Positions 1 through 8,447 are shown, numbered from the stretch's first letter. The stretch is 64,000 nt of DNA from CAVQCX01 sp963775335 (GCA_963775335.1 CAVZIJ010000003.1:2418001-2482000); one strand, 5' to 3'. Numbers and translations: made by a program. Notes: generated from the letters alone by a model not told the origin.

Positions 1-1140
1 CCAGAGGGTCAGCTTGGTCATGACCCCGTCGATGTAACGCGCCGTCTGGTCGCCCGGGCGGATGCCCGGGATGAACGCCCCGGACCGTTTCAGATTGTCC
101 GCCGTCTCCTTGGAATTGAAGACCAGCGCCGTATAAAAAAAGCTAAAGAAGACGATCGCCACCGCGTACAGGATGACGTAGATCGGCTCGCCCGGGGACA
201 GCTTGCTGGTGATGTTCTGGAGCCAGCGCATGTTCTCGTTGGATCCGAACCACTGCCCAATAGTCGCGGGGAACAGAATGATACTGGACGCGAAAATAGG
301 CGGAATCACACCCGACATATTCAGCTTCAGCGGCAGGTGGCTGCTCTGGGCGGCATACATCTTGCGCCCCTGTTGGCGCTTGGCATAGTTCACCGTGATC
401 CGGCGCTGCCCGCGCTCGACGAAGACCACGAAGAAGGTGACGGCACAGACGAACCCGAACAACAGCAATACCGTGAAGACGTGCATCTCCCCAGTGCGCA
501 CCAGCTCCAGAGTGCCGCCGATAGCGGCGGGCAGCCCTGCCACGATTCCCGAGAAGATGATCAGCGAAATGCCGTTGCCGATACCGCGCTCGGTAATCTG
601 CTCGCCGAGCCACATCAGCAAGAGCGTGCCCGCCACCAGCGACACAGCCGCGGTAAACACGAACCCGACGCCCTGGTGGACCACCAGGGCGGAGCCGCCG
701 ACATGCTGCCCCTGAAGGGCGACGGCGATGCCAGTGGCCTGGAAAAATGCCAGAAACACCGTGCCGTACCGGGTGTACTGGGTGATCTTGCGCCGTCCGG
801 CCTCGCCTTCCTTCTTGAGCTGGTCGAGCTTCGGAATCACCGAGCCCATCAGCTGCACGATGATCGAGGCCGAGATGTAGGGCATGACGCCGAGGGCGAA
901 CAGACTGGCGCGCTTCAGGGCACCGCCGGAGAACATGTTGAACATGTCCAGGATAGTCCCGCGCTGCTGCTCGAACAGCACCGCCAACGCCGCCGGGTCG
1001 ACACCGGGCACCGGGATGAAGGTACCGATCCGGTAGACGATCAGTGCGCCGACCAGAAACAGCAGACGCTGACGCAGCTCGGTCAGGCGCCCGACGCCGG
1101 CGAGCGCGCCGGCTACCCCAGCAGTGCCCTTGACCGCCAT
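1..1140 (-). CDS. secY: Protein translocase subunit SecY (3' end cut by window edge)
   Basis: SecY is the central pore of the SecYEG translocon in the inner membrane. The reading frame is open from the ATG at 1140 to the left edge, giving 380 codons of a protein usually about 440 long, so the last cytoplasmic loop and C-terminal helix are missing. The N-terminal helix is followed by the plug region (IPVPGVD) and several hydrophobic segments typical of SecY. The start directly abuts the rplO stop (no gap), as in other spc operons where secY follows L15, so translational coupling is likely. Identification is firm. Confidence 0.96.
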   Translation of the reverse strand, partial: MAVKGTAGVAGALAGVGRLTELRQRLLFLVGALIVYRIGTFIPVPGVDPAALAVLFEQQRGTILDMFNMFSGGALKRASLFALGVMPYISASIIVQLMGSVIPKLDQLKKEGEAGRRKITQYTRYGTVFLAFFQATGIAVALQGQHVGGSALVVHQGVGFVFTAAVSLVAGTLLLMWLGEQITERGIGNGISLIIFSGIVAGLPAAIGGTLELVRTGEMHVFTVLLLFGFVCAVTFFVVFVERGQRRITVNYAKRQQGRKMYAAQSSHLPLKLNMSGVIPPIFASSIILFPATIGQWFGSNENMRWLQNITSKLSPGEPIYVILYAVAIVFFSFFYTALVFNSKETADNLKRSGAFIPGIRPGDQTARYIDGVMTKLTLW

Positions 1141-1575
1141 TTAGTCCTCGACCTTGCCGCCCGCCGCCTCGATGGCCGCCCGCGCGCCCTTCGTCAGCAA
1201 CAGACCCTTGACCGTGAACGCCTTGTCCACCTTGCCGGAAAGAATGATCTTGGCGCGGGTGACCGCCTGGGAAAGCACGCCTGCACTCTGCAGCGCCGCC
1301 AGATCGACCTCGCCGGATTCGACTTTGGCAAGCTCGCTCAAACGGACTTCGGCCGTGCGACGACCCATGTCCGTGCTGAAGCCGACCTTCGGCAGGCGAC
1401 GCTGGAGGGGCATCTGGCCGCCTTCGAAACCGACCTTGTGGAACCCGCCGGCCCGAGCCTTCTGGCCCTTGTGGCCGCTCCCGCTGGTCTTGCCCAGGCC
1501 GGAACCGATGCCGCGGCCGACACGCTTCTTCGCTTGACGGCTACCGTCGGCGGCTTTCAGTGTGTTCAGACGCAT
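1141..1575 (-). CDS. rplO: 50S ribosomal protein L15
   Basis: Full-length L15 of 144 residues. The basic, glycine-rich N-terminus (RVGRGIGSGLGKTSGSGHKG) that threads into 23S rRNA is the family signature, and the C-terminal half ends in the usual GGKVED-like tail. It is a late-assembly protein of the large subunit. It lies between rpmD (1-bp gap) and secY (no gap) in the spc operon. Confidence 0.97.
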   Translation of the reverse strand: MRLNTLKAADGSRQAKKRVGRGIGSGLGKTSGSGHKGQKARAGGFHKVGFEGGQMPLQRRLPKVGFSTDMGRRTAEVRLSELAKVESGEVDLAALQSAGVLSQAVTRAKIILSGKVDKAFTVKGLLLTKGARAAIEAAGGKVED

Positions 1576-1576
1576 C

Positions 1577-1765
1577 TCAGGCTTCCTCGACCTTGACCAT
1601 GTAGGACACCTTGCGGACCATGCCGCGGGTCGCGGGGGTGTCCTCGACCTCGACGCTGTGGTGCATGCGGCGCAGACCCAGGCCTCGCACGCAGGCCTTG
1701 TGGGACTCCAGCCGGCCGTATGCGCTGCGCACCAGCGTGACGCGCATCATCTTCTTGTCAGACAT
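1577..1765 (-). CDS. rpmD: 50S ribosomal protein L30
   Basis: A 62-residue L30 containing the conserved VRSAYGR and VRGLGLRRM segments of the family. It is a small ferredoxin-like-fold protein at the large subunit surface. It lies 3 bp after rpsE and 1 bp before rplO in the usual spc order rpsE-rpmD-rplO. Confidence 0.96.
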   Translation of the reverse strand: MSDKKMMRVTLVRSAYGRLESHKACVRGLGLRRMHHSVEVEDTPATRGMVRKVSYMVKVEEA

Positions 1766-1768
1766 GTT

Positions 1769-2281
1769 CTACCCCAGGATCTCTTCAACGCTCTTGCCGC
1801 GCTTGGCGGCCACAGCGGTGGGATCGTCCATCCCCAGCAGCCCATTCATGGTGGCGCGCACCACGTTCATGGGGTTGTTGGTGCCGATACACTTGGCGAG
1901 CACGTTCTGCACGCCGAGGACCTCGAACACTGCCCGCATCGCCCCGCCGGCGATGATGCCGGTACCGTCGGACGCAGGTTGCATGTAAACCTTCGCAGCG
2001 CCGTGGCGGCCGACGAGAGGATACTGCACGGTGGAGCCACGCAGCTTCACGCGCTTCATGTTCTTGCGCGCGTTCTCCATCGCCTTCTGGATGGCGACTG
2101 GAACCTCCTTAGACTTGCCTTGGCCGAAGCCGACCCGGCCCTTACCGTCACCGACGACGGTCAGCGCCGAGAAACCGAACTGCCGACCGCCCTTCACCAC
2201 CTTCGCAACGCGATTGATGGTGATCAGCTTTTCGATCAGTTCTTCGCCTTCCGGGTTCGGGTTGAAAGTCGACATAGCCAA
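1769..2281 (-). CDS. rpsE: 30S ribosomal protein S5
   Basis: A 170-residue S5 with the N-terminal double-stranded-RNA-binding domain (VVKGGRQFGFSALTVVGD and the G-x-G-x-G run after it) and the C-terminal domain containing GGAMRAVFEVLGVQNVL. S5 contributes to decoding accuracy and to helicase activity at the mRNA entry channel. It is in standard spc position between rplR and rpmD. Confidence 0.97.
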   Translation of the reverse strand: MAMSTFNPNPEGEELIEKLITINRVAKVVKGGRQFGFSALTVVGDGKGRVGFGQGKSKEVPVAIQKAMENARKNMKRVKLRGSTVQYPLVGRHGAAKVYMQPASDGTGIIAGGAMRAVFEVLGVQNVLAKCIGTNNPMNVVRATMNGLLGMDDPTAVAAKRGKSVEEILG

Positions 2282-2285
2282 TCCT

Positions 2286-2642
2286 CTAGAATTTCAGTCC
2301 GGTCTCGCGGGCAGCGTCGGCCAACGCCTTCACGCGCCCGTGATAACGGAATCCGGAGCGGTCAAACGCCACCGACTCGATACCGGCCGCCTTGCAGCGC
2401 TCCGCGATCATTCTACCGACCACGGCGGCCGCCCCCGAGTTACCGCGGGAGCCTTCGACCTGAGACCGCACGTCCTTGTCCAGGGTGGAGGCGCTTGCGA
2501 TCACCTGGGACCCATTCGGCGCGATCACCTGAGCATAGATGTGACGCGGCGTGCGGTGGACGCTCAGGCGATGAACGCCGAGCTCCCGGATCTTGGCGCG
2601 GGACCGACGGGCCCGACGCAAACGAGCAGATTTCTTGTCCAT
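2286..2642 (-). CDS. rplR: 50S ribosomal protein L18
   Basis: L18 binds 5S rRNA and helps anchor it to the central protuberance. The protein is 118 residues from the ATG at 2642 (MDKKSARLRR), matching the family's usual length. An in-frame ATG lies 6 bp upstream at 2648. An AAGGTG Shine-Dalgarno at 2651-2656 is 8 nt from the 2642 codon but only 2 nt from the 2648 codon, so 2642 is preferred. The C-terminus ends in GRVKALADAARETGLKF as expected. Confidence 0.95.
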   Translation of the reverse strand: MDKKSARLRRARRSRAKIRELGVHRLSVHRTPRHIYAQVIAPNGSQVIASASTLDKDVRSQVEGSRGNSGAAAVVGRMIAERCKAAGIESVAFDRSGFRYHGRVKALADAARETGLKF

Positions 2643-2654
2643 CGTCATCGCACC

Positions 2655-3191
2655 TTACTTTTTCTTGGTTTCCTTCCGCACAACCGTCTCATCGGAGTAG
2701 CGGACACCTTTGCCCTTGTAAGGCTCGGGGGGACGGAAACCGCGGATCTCCGCGGCCACCTGACCCACACGCTGCCGGTCGGAGCCCGAGACCAGGATCT
2801 CGGTGGCCGACGGCGTCTCGATGGTGATGCCTTCCGGGACTGCGTAGTCCACCGGATGCGAGAAGCCGAGGCTGAGGCTGAGCACCTTGCCCTTGGCCTG
2901 GGCGCGGTAGCCGACGCCGACCAGCTCGAGCTTCTTCTGCCAGCCCTTGCTGACGCCCTGGACCATATTGTTGATCAGGGCACGCGTCGTGCCGGCCAAC
3001 GCCCAGGCCTGCGCATTGCCGGGATCGCGCGGGGCGATCTTCAACACCTTGCCGTCCTGGTCGACGCTCACCTGCGGGTGCACGGACAGTCCGAGGCTTC
3101 CCTTGCTCCCCTTCACCGTAAACTGGCCCCCGGAGATGGACGCCTCGACGCCGGAGGGAAGCGAGATCGGAGCTTTTGCTACGCGAGACAT
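2655..3191 (-). CDS. rplF: 50S ribosomal protein L6
   Basis: A 178-residue L6 starting MSRVAKAPISLP, preceded by a GGAGG ribosome binding site about 8 nt away. The frame stays open 13 codons further upstream, but that extension overlaps the end of rpsH and has no family match. L6 consists of two related domains; the C-terminal signature PEPYKGKGVRY is present. It sits near the factor-binding stalk base. Its start lies 13 bp after rpsH. Confidence 0.97.
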   Translation of the reverse strand: MSRVAKAPISLPSGVEASISGGQFTVKGSKGSLGLSVHPQVSVDQDGKVLKIAPRDPGNAQAWALAGTTRALINNMVQGVSKGWQKKLELVGVGYRAQAKGKVLSLSLGFSHPVDYAVPEGITIETPSATEILVSGSDRQRVGQVAAEIRGFRPPEPYKGKGVRYSDETVVRKETKKK

Positions 3192-3204
3192 CTTCGACCC
3201 TCCG

Positions 3205-3600
3205 TTAAGCGACGTACGCCACGACCTCACCGCCGTGGCCGGCCTCGCGAGCAGCCCGGTCGCTCATCACGCCCTTGGACGTGGACACGATGGCGATGCC
3301 AAGGCCGCCGCGGACCTTGGGCAGGTCTTCACGGCTCTTGTAGATGCGCAGCCCGGGACGGCTGACCCTCTGAATAAGATCGATGACCGGCTTGCCCTGG
3401 AAATACTTGAGCTCGATCGTCAGAACAGGCTTGCCGTCGCGCTCGACGACCGCGAAATCCCGGACGTAGCCCTCGCTCTTCAGCAGGGCGGCGATCGCAG
3501 CCTTGAGCTTGGACGAAGGAATGGCGACGGACACCTTGCCGGCCGTCTGGCCATTGCGGATGCGGGTCAGCATATCCGCGATGGGATCCGACATGCTCAT
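3205..3600 (-). CDS. rpsH: 30S ribosomal protein S8
   Basis: A 131-residue S8 beginning MSMSDPIADMLTRIRNG, with the C-terminal rRNA-binding segment containing GIAIVSTSKGVMSDRAAR. Two consecutive ATG codons occur (3603 and 3600). The AAGGAG at 3607-3612 is spaced 6 nt from the second, so 3600 is chosen. In Escherichia coli S8 is the autogenous repressor of the spc operon. The gene is preceded here by an unusually long 125-bp spacer (see 3656-3675). Confidence 0.96.
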   Translation of the reverse strand: MSMSDPIADMLTRIRNGQTAGKVSVAIPSSKLKAAIAALLKSEGYVRDFAVVERDGKPVLTIELKYFQGKPVIDLIQRVSRPGLRIYKSREDLPKVRGGLGIAIVSTSKGVMSDRAAREAGHGGEVVAYVA

Positions 3601-3655
3601 CATGGACTCCTTGGGTCAGCCCGCCGCAAGCGGCGCGATACCCGGTTGAACGAAG

Positions 3656-3675
3656 CGGCTTCCCGGGGGAAGCCG
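3656..3675 (-). promoter_or_regulatory. Hairpin, with possible weak promoter, in the rpsN-rpsH spacer
   Basis: The 125-bp spacer between rpsN and rpsH holds a perfect inverted repeat (arms CGGCTTCC/GGAAGCCG with a 4-nt loop). A second smaller one lies at 3622-3635 (CGCCGC/GCGGCG). Just upstream on the minus strand are TGGAAA (3707-3702) and TATATT (3684-3679) separated by 17 bp, a plausible but weak sigma70 promoter. The hairpin is not followed by a U-run, so it is not a standard terminator. It could be a processing or ribosomal-protein binding site, or chance. Confidence 0.35.
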
Positions 3676-3725
3676 ATTAATATAACCTCAATCGGATGGG
3701 ATTTCCAGCCGCCGGTGACCAGATC

Positions 3726-4031
3726 CTACCAGGACGCTTTCACCAGTCCCGGTACATCGCCCCGCATGGCGGCCTCACGCAGCTTATTGCGGCCCAGACC
3801 GAACTTGCGGTAGAAGCCGTGGGGCCGGCCTGTGGCCCGGCACCGATTCTGCCGGCGGCTCGGGCTGGCGTCCCGGGGCAGCTGCTGCAGCTTGCGCACC
3901 GCAGCTTCGCGCTCCTCCGGGCCCGCCGCGGCACCCCGGATCAGCGCCTTCAGCGTCGAACGCTTGGTAGCGTACTTGGCTGCGGCGCGCGCGCGCTTGA
4001 CCTCGCGTGCGATCATGCTCTTTTTGGCCAT
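3726..4031 (-). CDS. rpsN: 30S ribosomal protein S14 (long form)
   Basis: A 101-residue S14 from MAKKSMIAREVKRA. This is the long, zinc-free form: the region RDASPSRRQNRCRATGRP has no CxxC pairs, unlike the short zinc-ribbon S14 of many bacteria. The C-terminal FYRKFGLGRNKLREAAMRG is the family signature. It is a head protein of the small subunit. The frame is open upstream of this ATG but overlaps rplE and is not conserved in sequence. Confidence 0.96.
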   Translation of the reverse strand: MAKKSMIAREVKRARAAAKYATKRSTLKALIRGAAAGPEEREAAVRKLQQLPRDASPSRRQNRCRATGRPHGFYRKFGLGRNKLREAAMRGDVPGLVKASW

Positions 4032-4041
4032 GTCGGTACTC

Positions 4042-4581
4042 TCAGCTCTTGAAAGGAAATTGAAACGCCTGCAGAAGAGCCCGCCCTTCCTCGTCGGTCG
4101 CGGCGCTGGTGGTGATGATGATGTCCAGCCCACGCAGCGCATCGACCTTGTCGTAGTCGATCTCGGGGAAGATGATCTGCTCGCGCACGCCCATGCTGTA
4201 ATTGCCACGGCCGTCGAAGCCCTTGCTGCCCATACCGCGGAAGTCGCGGATTCGGGGCATCGCGACGTTGATCAGACGATCCAGAAACTCGTACATCCGC
4301 TCCCGGCGCAAGGTCACCTTGCATCCCACCGGCCAACCTTCACGGATCTTGAAGCCTGCAACCGACTTGCGAGCCTTCGTCACCACCGGCTGCTGACCCG
4401 AGATCAGGCGCATGTCGCTCACTGCGAAGTCCATGACCTTCTTGTCGCCGACCGCCTCGCCCACACCCATGTTCAGGGTGATCTTCTCGATGCGCGGAAC
4501 CTGCATCACGGACCTGTAGCCGAAGCGCTTCATCAGCTCGGGCACCACCGCCTGCTTGTAATGCTGTTGCAACCTAGCCAT
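4042..4581 (-). CDS. rplE: 50S ribosomal protein L5
   Basis: A 179-residue L5 (MARLQQHYKQAVVPELM) with the central RGMGSKGFDGRGNYSMGVRE segment and the C-terminal GLDIIITTSAATDEEGRALL signature. It binds 5S rRNA together with L18 and contacts the P-site tRNA. It lies 13 bp after rplX and 10 bp before rpsN. In E. coli the S8 feedback site lies at this gene's start; I did not identify that structure here. Confidence 0.97.
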   Translation of the reverse strand: MARLQQHYKQAVVPELMKRFGYRSVMQVPRIEKITLNMGVGEAVGDKKVMDFAVSDMRLISGQQPVVTKARKSVAGFKIREGWPVGCKVTLRRERMYEFLDRLINVAMPRIRDFRGMGSKGFDGRGNYSMGVREQIIFPEIDYDKVDALRGLDIIITTSAATDEEGRALLQAFQFPFKS

Positions 4582-4594
4582 CGCCGTATCCGTC

Positions 4595-4918
4595 TCAGAT
4601 GTCCACGACTTCGCCGTTGGACTTGAAATACCTGACCTTGCGCCCGTCCTCCAAAACCTTGAAGCCGACGCGGTCGCCTTTGCCGGTGACCGGGTTGTAG
4701 AGGGCGACGTTGGAAATATCCAGCGCCATCTCCTTGTCGACGATACCGCCCGGCTCGCCCTTCATCGGGTTCGGCTTGGTGTGCTTGCGCACCATGTTCA
4801 CGTTCTCGACGACCACCCGCACCCCGTCGAGCACGCGCACCACCTTGCCGCGCTTGCCCTTGTCCTTGCCTGTCAGCACGACGACGTCGTCGCCGTTTCG
4901 AACCTTCCGCGTAGCCAT
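4595..4918 (-). CDS. rplX: 50S ribosomal protein L24
   Basis: A 107-residue L24 with the N-terminal KOW motif (VRNGDDVVVLTGKDKGKRGK) that starts the family. It is an assembly-initiator protein of the large subunit located near the exit tunnel. It is in standard position between rplN (10-bp gap) and rplE. Confidence 0.97.
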   Translation of the reverse strand: MATRKVRNGDDVVVLTGKDKGKRGKVVRVLDGVRVVVENVNMVRKHTKPNPMKGEPGGIVDKEMALDISNVALYNPVTGKGDRVGFKVLEDGRKVRYFKSNGEVVDI

Positions 4919-4928
4919 GGTTAGGGCC

Positions 4929-5297
4929 TCACAGTACTTCGGGCGCGAGCGAGATGATCTTCATGAACTTCCCGCTGCGAAGCTCTCGGGTGACCGGCCC
5001 GAAAATTCGGGTGCCGATCGGTTGCAACTGGTTGTTCAGCAGCACGGCTGCGTTCCCGTCGAACCGAATCAACGAGCCGTCCGGACGGCGAACGCCGTGC
5101 CGGGTGCGCACCACCACGGCGTTGTACACGTCCCCTTTCTTGACCTTGCCGCGAGGGATGGCGTCCTTGACGCTCACCTTGATGACGTTGCCGATGGCGG
5201 CATAGCGCCGATGCGAGCCGCCGAGCACCTTAATGCACTGCACCCGCTTGGCACCACTGTTGTCGGCGACATTCAAAATCGTCTGCATCTGGATCAT
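4929..5297 (-). CDS. rplN: 50S ribosomal protein L14
   Basis: A 122-residue L14 (MIQMQTILNVADNSGAKR) with the conserved signatures ADNSGAK and GTRIFGPVTRELR. It forms an inter-subunit bridge and contacts L19 and 16S rRNA. It is separated from rpsQ by a 53-bp spacer in which I see no clear signal. Confidence 0.97.
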   Translation of the reverse strand: MIQMQTILNVADNSGAKRVQCIKVLGGSHRRYAAIGNVIKVSVKDAIPRGKVKKGDVYNAVVVRTRHGVRRPDGSLIRFDGNAAVLLNNQLQPIGTRIFGPVTRELRSGKFMKIISLAPEVL

Positions 5298-5350
5298 GAC
5301 AATATCCCCGGATCAATGCCTCAAGCCCCAGGCCGAGCCAATCGGCGCGC

Positions 5351-5611
5351 TCAGTTGGACCTTTCCAGCACCTTCACCAGGCGCCAGCTCTTGGTCTTGG
5401 ACAGGGGCCTGCATTGCTCGACCATCACGATATCGCCGATATGGCACTCGTTGGCGTCATCGTGGGCGTGCACCTTGGTGGAGCGGCGCATAAACTTGCC
5501 GTAGATCGGGTGCGCAACGCGGCGCTCGACCAGGACCGTGATGGTCTTGTCCATCTTGTCACTCACCACCCGCCCCTGCAGGGTGCGGTTACTGGGTGTC
5601 GGCTCGTTCAT
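5351..5611 (-). CDS. rpsQ: 30S ribosomal protein S17
   Basis: An 86-residue S17 with the OB-fold signature TLQGRVVSDKMDKTITVLVE and the C-terminal VKVLERS. It is a primary 16S rRNA binding protein. Its ATG overlaps the rpmC stop by 4 bp, which suggests translational coupling in the L16-L29-S17 trio. Confidence 0.97.
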   Translation of the reverse strand: MNEPTPSNRTLQGRVVSDKMDKTITVLVERRVAHPIYGKFMRRSTKVHAHDDANECHIGDIVMVEQCRPLSKTKSWRLVKVLERSN

Positions 5612-5808
5612 TGTGCTTTACCTGCTTTGTGCTCGTTCATCACGGTCTTGATCCGCGCGATCTCTTTGCGAACCTCCTTCACCCGCGACGGCCGCCTCAG
5701 CTGGCCGGTGCCCTTCTGCATGCGCAGGTTGAACTGCTCCTTGAGCAGCTCCCCGAGCATCTCATGGAGCTCCTCGCCGGTCTTGCCTCTGATCTCGCTC
5801 GCCTTCAT
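5608..5808 (-). CDS. rpmC: 50S ribosomal protein L29
   Basis: A 66-residue L29 starting MKASEIRGKTGEELHEML, a two-helix hairpin protein at the tunnel exit. A GTG immediately precedes the ATG (5811); the ATG at 5808, overlapping the rplP TGA in a TGATG arrangement, fits the family length better. It overlaps both neighbours, so the three genes are probably translated in a coupled way. Confidence 0.96.
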   Translation of the reverse strand: MKASEIRGKTGEELHEMLGELLKEQFNLRMQKGTGQLRRPSRVKEVRKEIARIKTVMNEHKAGKAQ

Positions 5809-6221
5809 CACAGCACCTGCCGTTTCACAAAGGTGGTATGCACCGGCAGCTTGGCCGCAGCCAGCTGAAAGGCCTCGCGCGCGAGGTCCTCGGTGACACC
5901 CTCGATTTCATAAAGCATGCGACCGGGCTGAACCAGCGCAACCCAGTACTCCACGTTACCCTTACCGCTGCCCATGCGCACCTCGAGAGGCTTCTTGGTG
6001 ATCGGCTTGTCGGGAAACACGCGGATGAACAGTTTGCCGCCGCGCTTGACGTGACGGCTGATCGCCCGGCGGCCGGCCTCGATCTGGCGCGCTGTCAATC
6101 GGCCGCGGCTGGTCGCCTTCATCCCGAACTCGCCGAAGCTCACCGAGCTGCCGGAAACTGCCAGCCCGCGGTTGCGGCTCTTCTGTACTTTGCGGAATTT
6201 CGTCCGTTTCGGTTGCAACAT
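5808..6221 (-). CDS. rplP: 50S ribosomal protein L16
   Basis: A 137-residue L16 (MLQPKRTKFRKVQKSRNRG) with the family signatures RQIEAGRRAISRH and GSGKGNVEYWVALVQPGRML. It supports A-site tRNA accommodation and 23S folding. It lies 3 bp after rpsC and overlaps rpmC. Confidence 0.97.
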   Translation of the reverse strand: MLQPKRTKFRKVQKSRNRGLAVSGSSVSFGEFGMKATSRGRLTARQIEAGRRAISRHVKRGGKLFIRVFPDKPITKKPLEVRMGSGKGNVEYWVALVQPGRMLYEIEGVTEDLAREAFQLAAAKLPVHTTFVKRQVL

Positions 6222-6224
6222 CGC

Positions 6225-6911
6225 TTAGGCCCTCTTCGCGGCCGGCTTCGCCTTGGGCGCGGGAGCTTCCTGCTCCTCGGCGCCGCCGAAGACTTCGCCC
6301 TTGAATATCCAGACCTTGACGCCGATCATCCCGTAGGTGGTGATCGCCTCGGAGAACCCGTAGTCGATGTCGGCGCGCAGGGTGTGAAGGGGCACACGTC
6401 CCTCGCGATACCACTCGGTACGCGCGATCTCGGCGCCGTTGAGCCGGCCGGCGATGTTGACCTTCACGCCTTCCGCGCCCAAGCGCATGGTGTTCTGCAC
6501 GGCACGCTTCATAGCCCGACGGAACATAATGCGCCGCTCGAGCTGTTGGGAGATGCTCTCGGCCACCAGCTGGGCATCCAGCTCCGGCTTGCGGATCTCC
6601 TCGATGCTGATGTGCACCGGGATCCCCATCTTCTTCGCCACCTCGGCCCGCAGCGCGTCGATGTCCTCGCCTTTCTTACCGATCACCAGCCCCGGGCGCG
6701 CCGTGTGAATGGTGATGTGGGCGTTCTTCGCCGGCCGATCGATCTGGATACGGCTCACGTTGGCCTGCTTCAGGCGCTCCTTGAGGAACGCGCGGACCTC
6801 CAGATCGGTGTTAAGCAGGTCGGCATAGTGCTTGGAGTCCGCATACCACTTGGACGTCCAATCCTTGACGATGCCGAGGCGAATGCCGGTTGGATGTACT
6901 TTGTGACCCAT
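6225..6911 (-). CDS. rpsC: 30S ribosomal protein S3
   Basis: A 228-residue S3 beginning MGHKVHPTGIRLGIVKDW. It has the type II KH domain with GLVIGKKGEDID and the C-terminal domain with RAMKRAVQNTMRLGAEGVKV. The tail is rich in Ala, Pro and Lys, a common variable extension. S3 forms the mRNA entry pore with S4 and S5. It follows rplV by 19 bp. Confidence 0.97.
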   Translation of the reverse strand: MGHKVHPTGIRLGIVKDWTSKWYADSKHYADLLNTDLEVRAFLKERLKQANVSRIQIDRPAKNAHITIHTARPGLVIGKKGEDIDALRAEVAKKMGIPVHISIEEIRKPELDAQLVAESISQQLERRIMFRRAMKRAVQNTMRLGAEGVKVNIAGRLNGAEIARTEWYREGRVPLHTLRADIDYGFSEAITTYGMIGVKVWIFKGEVFGGAEEQEAPAPKAKPAAKRA

Positions 6912-6930
6912 GATGGCCTCTCTTTCCTGC

Positions 6931-7263
6931 TTACTTGTCGGCGACCGTCACGGTAATGTGACAGGTCCGCTTCTGGATCCGGTTGGCCCGCCCCTTGGCG
7001 CGCGGCATGACCCGCTTCATCGTGGGACCCTCGTCGACGCAGATGGCAGCAACGCGCAGCTCGTCGATGTCCGCGCCCTCGTTGTGCTCGGCGTTGGCGA
7101 TGGCCGAGTCGAGCACCTTCTTCACCAGCTCGGCGGCCTTCTTGGTGCTGAAAGCGAGGGTGTTCAGCGCCTGCTCAACCGGCTTGCCCCGGACTTGGTC
7201 GGCAACCAGCCTGGCCTTCTGGGCGGAGATGCGCGCGTGGCGCAGCTTTGCGACTGCCTGCAT
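6931..7263 (-). CDS. rplV: 50S ribosomal protein L22
   Basis: A 110-residue L22 with the conserved SAQKARLVADQVRGK and the beta-hairpin loop that reaches into the peptide exit tunnel (CVDEGPTMKRVMPRAKGRA), followed by ITVTVADK. It is in standard S10-operon position between rpsS and rpsC. Confidence 0.97.
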   Translation of the reverse strand: MQAVAKLRHARISAQKARLVADQVRGKPVEQALNTLAFSTKKAAELVKKVLDSAIANAEHNEGADIDELRVAAICVDEGPTMKRVMPRAKGRANRIQKRTCHITVTVADK

Positions 7264-7277
7264 GGCTCTTGCTCCGG

Positions 7278-7556
7278 TTAACGCTTCTTGACTTTCTTGT
7301 CCGCTGCGTGACCGCGATAGGTGCGGGTCACTGCGAACTCACCCAGCTTGTGACCGATCATGTTCTCGGTGACGAGGACCGGGACGTGCTGGCGGCCGTT
7401 GTGAACGGCGATGGTCAGGCCGATCATCTCCGGCAGAACCATGGAGCGGCGTGACCAGGTCTTGATCGGACGCTTGCTTGAGATCGCGACGGCCTCGTCC
7501 ACCTTCTTCGCGAGGTGATGGTCGACAAACGGACCCTTGATGATTGAGCGTGGCAC
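7278..7556 (-). CDS. rpsS: 30S ribosomal protein S19
   Basis: A 92-residue S19 (MPRSIIKGPFVDHHLAKK) with the signature KLGEFAVTRTYRGHAADKK. It is a small-subunit head protein that forms bridges with the large subunit and works with S13. It lies 20 bp after rplB. Confidence 0.97.
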   Translation of the reverse strand: MPRSIIKGPFVDHHLAKKVDEAVAISSKRPIKTWSRRSMVLPEMIGLTIAVHNGRQHVPVLVTENMIGHKLGEFAVTRTYRGHAADKKVKKR

Positions 7557-7576
7557 CTTGCTGTCCTCGGAATCGG

Positions 7577-8404
7577 TTACTTGCGGTTACGACGGCGGAC
7601 GATCATTTTGCTCGTGCGCTTGTTGGTGCGTGTCTTGTGGCCCTTGGTCGGCACGCCCCAGGGGCTGACCGGGTGCCGGCCGCCGGAGGTACGCCCCTCG
7701 CCACCGCCGTGCGGGTGGTCAACCGGGTTCATGGCCACGCCACGAACCGTCGGGCGAATGCCGCGCCAACGCTTGGCACCAGCCTTGCCCAGAGAGCGCA
7801 GGCTGTGCTCCGAGTTGCCGACTTCGCCGATCACCGCCCTGCATCCCACGTGGACCTTGCGCATCTCGCCGGAGCGCAGCCGCAGGGTCGCGTGATCGCC
7901 TTCGCGAGCAACCAGCTGCACCGAGGCGCCGGCGCTGCGGGCGATCTGGGCACCCTTGCCGGGCTTGAGCTCGACGCAGTGCACCGTGGAGCCGACCGGG
8001 ATGTTACGCAGCGGCAGGCAGTTTCCGGGCGCGATCGGCGCATCGCTGCCCGAGACCACCCGGTCCCCGGCCATCAGGCCCTTGGGGGCGATGATGTAGG
8101 CGCGTTCGCCATCGGCGTACTTGATGAGCGCTATATGGGCGGTACGGTTGGGGTCATATTCGATGCGCTCCACCACCCCCGGCACCCCGATCTTACCGCG
8201 CTTGAAATCCACGACGCGGTAGCGCTGCTTGTGGCCACCACCCTGATGCCGCGTCGTGATCCGCCCGGCGTTGTTGCGACCGCCGCTCTTGGTCTTCTTC
8301 TCGACCAACGAAGCCAGGGGAGCGCCCTTGTGAAGGTCCGGCGTGACAACCTTGACGACGAACCGCCGCCCGGCAGAGGTCGGATTTGCTTTTACGATAG
8401 CCAT
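7577..8404 (-). CDS. rplB: 50S ribosomal protein L2
   Basis: A 275-residue L2 with the HPHGGGEGRTSGGRHPVSPW segment near the peptidyl transferase centre, including the universally conserved histidine of that motif. It is one of the most conserved ribosomal proteins and is needed for subunit joining. A 43-bp spacer separates it from rplW. Confidence 0.98.
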   Translation of the reverse strand: MAIVKANPTSAGRRFVVKVVTPDLHKGAPLASLVEKKTKSGGRNNAGRITTRHQGGGHKQRYRVVDFKRGKIGVPGVVERIEYDPNRTAHIALIKYADGERAYIIAPKGLMAGDRVVSGSDAPIAPGNCLPLRNIPVGSTVHCVELKPGKGAQIARSAGASVQLVAREGDHATLRLRSGEMRKVHVGCRAVIGEVGNSEHSLRSLGKAGAKRWRGIRPTVRGVAMNPVDHPHGGGEGRTSGGRHPVSPWGVPTKGHKTRTNKRTSKMIVRRRNRK

Positions 8405-8447
8405 GACGATGCTTCCACTGTGTCTCTGGGCACGTCGCGCAGCGCGA

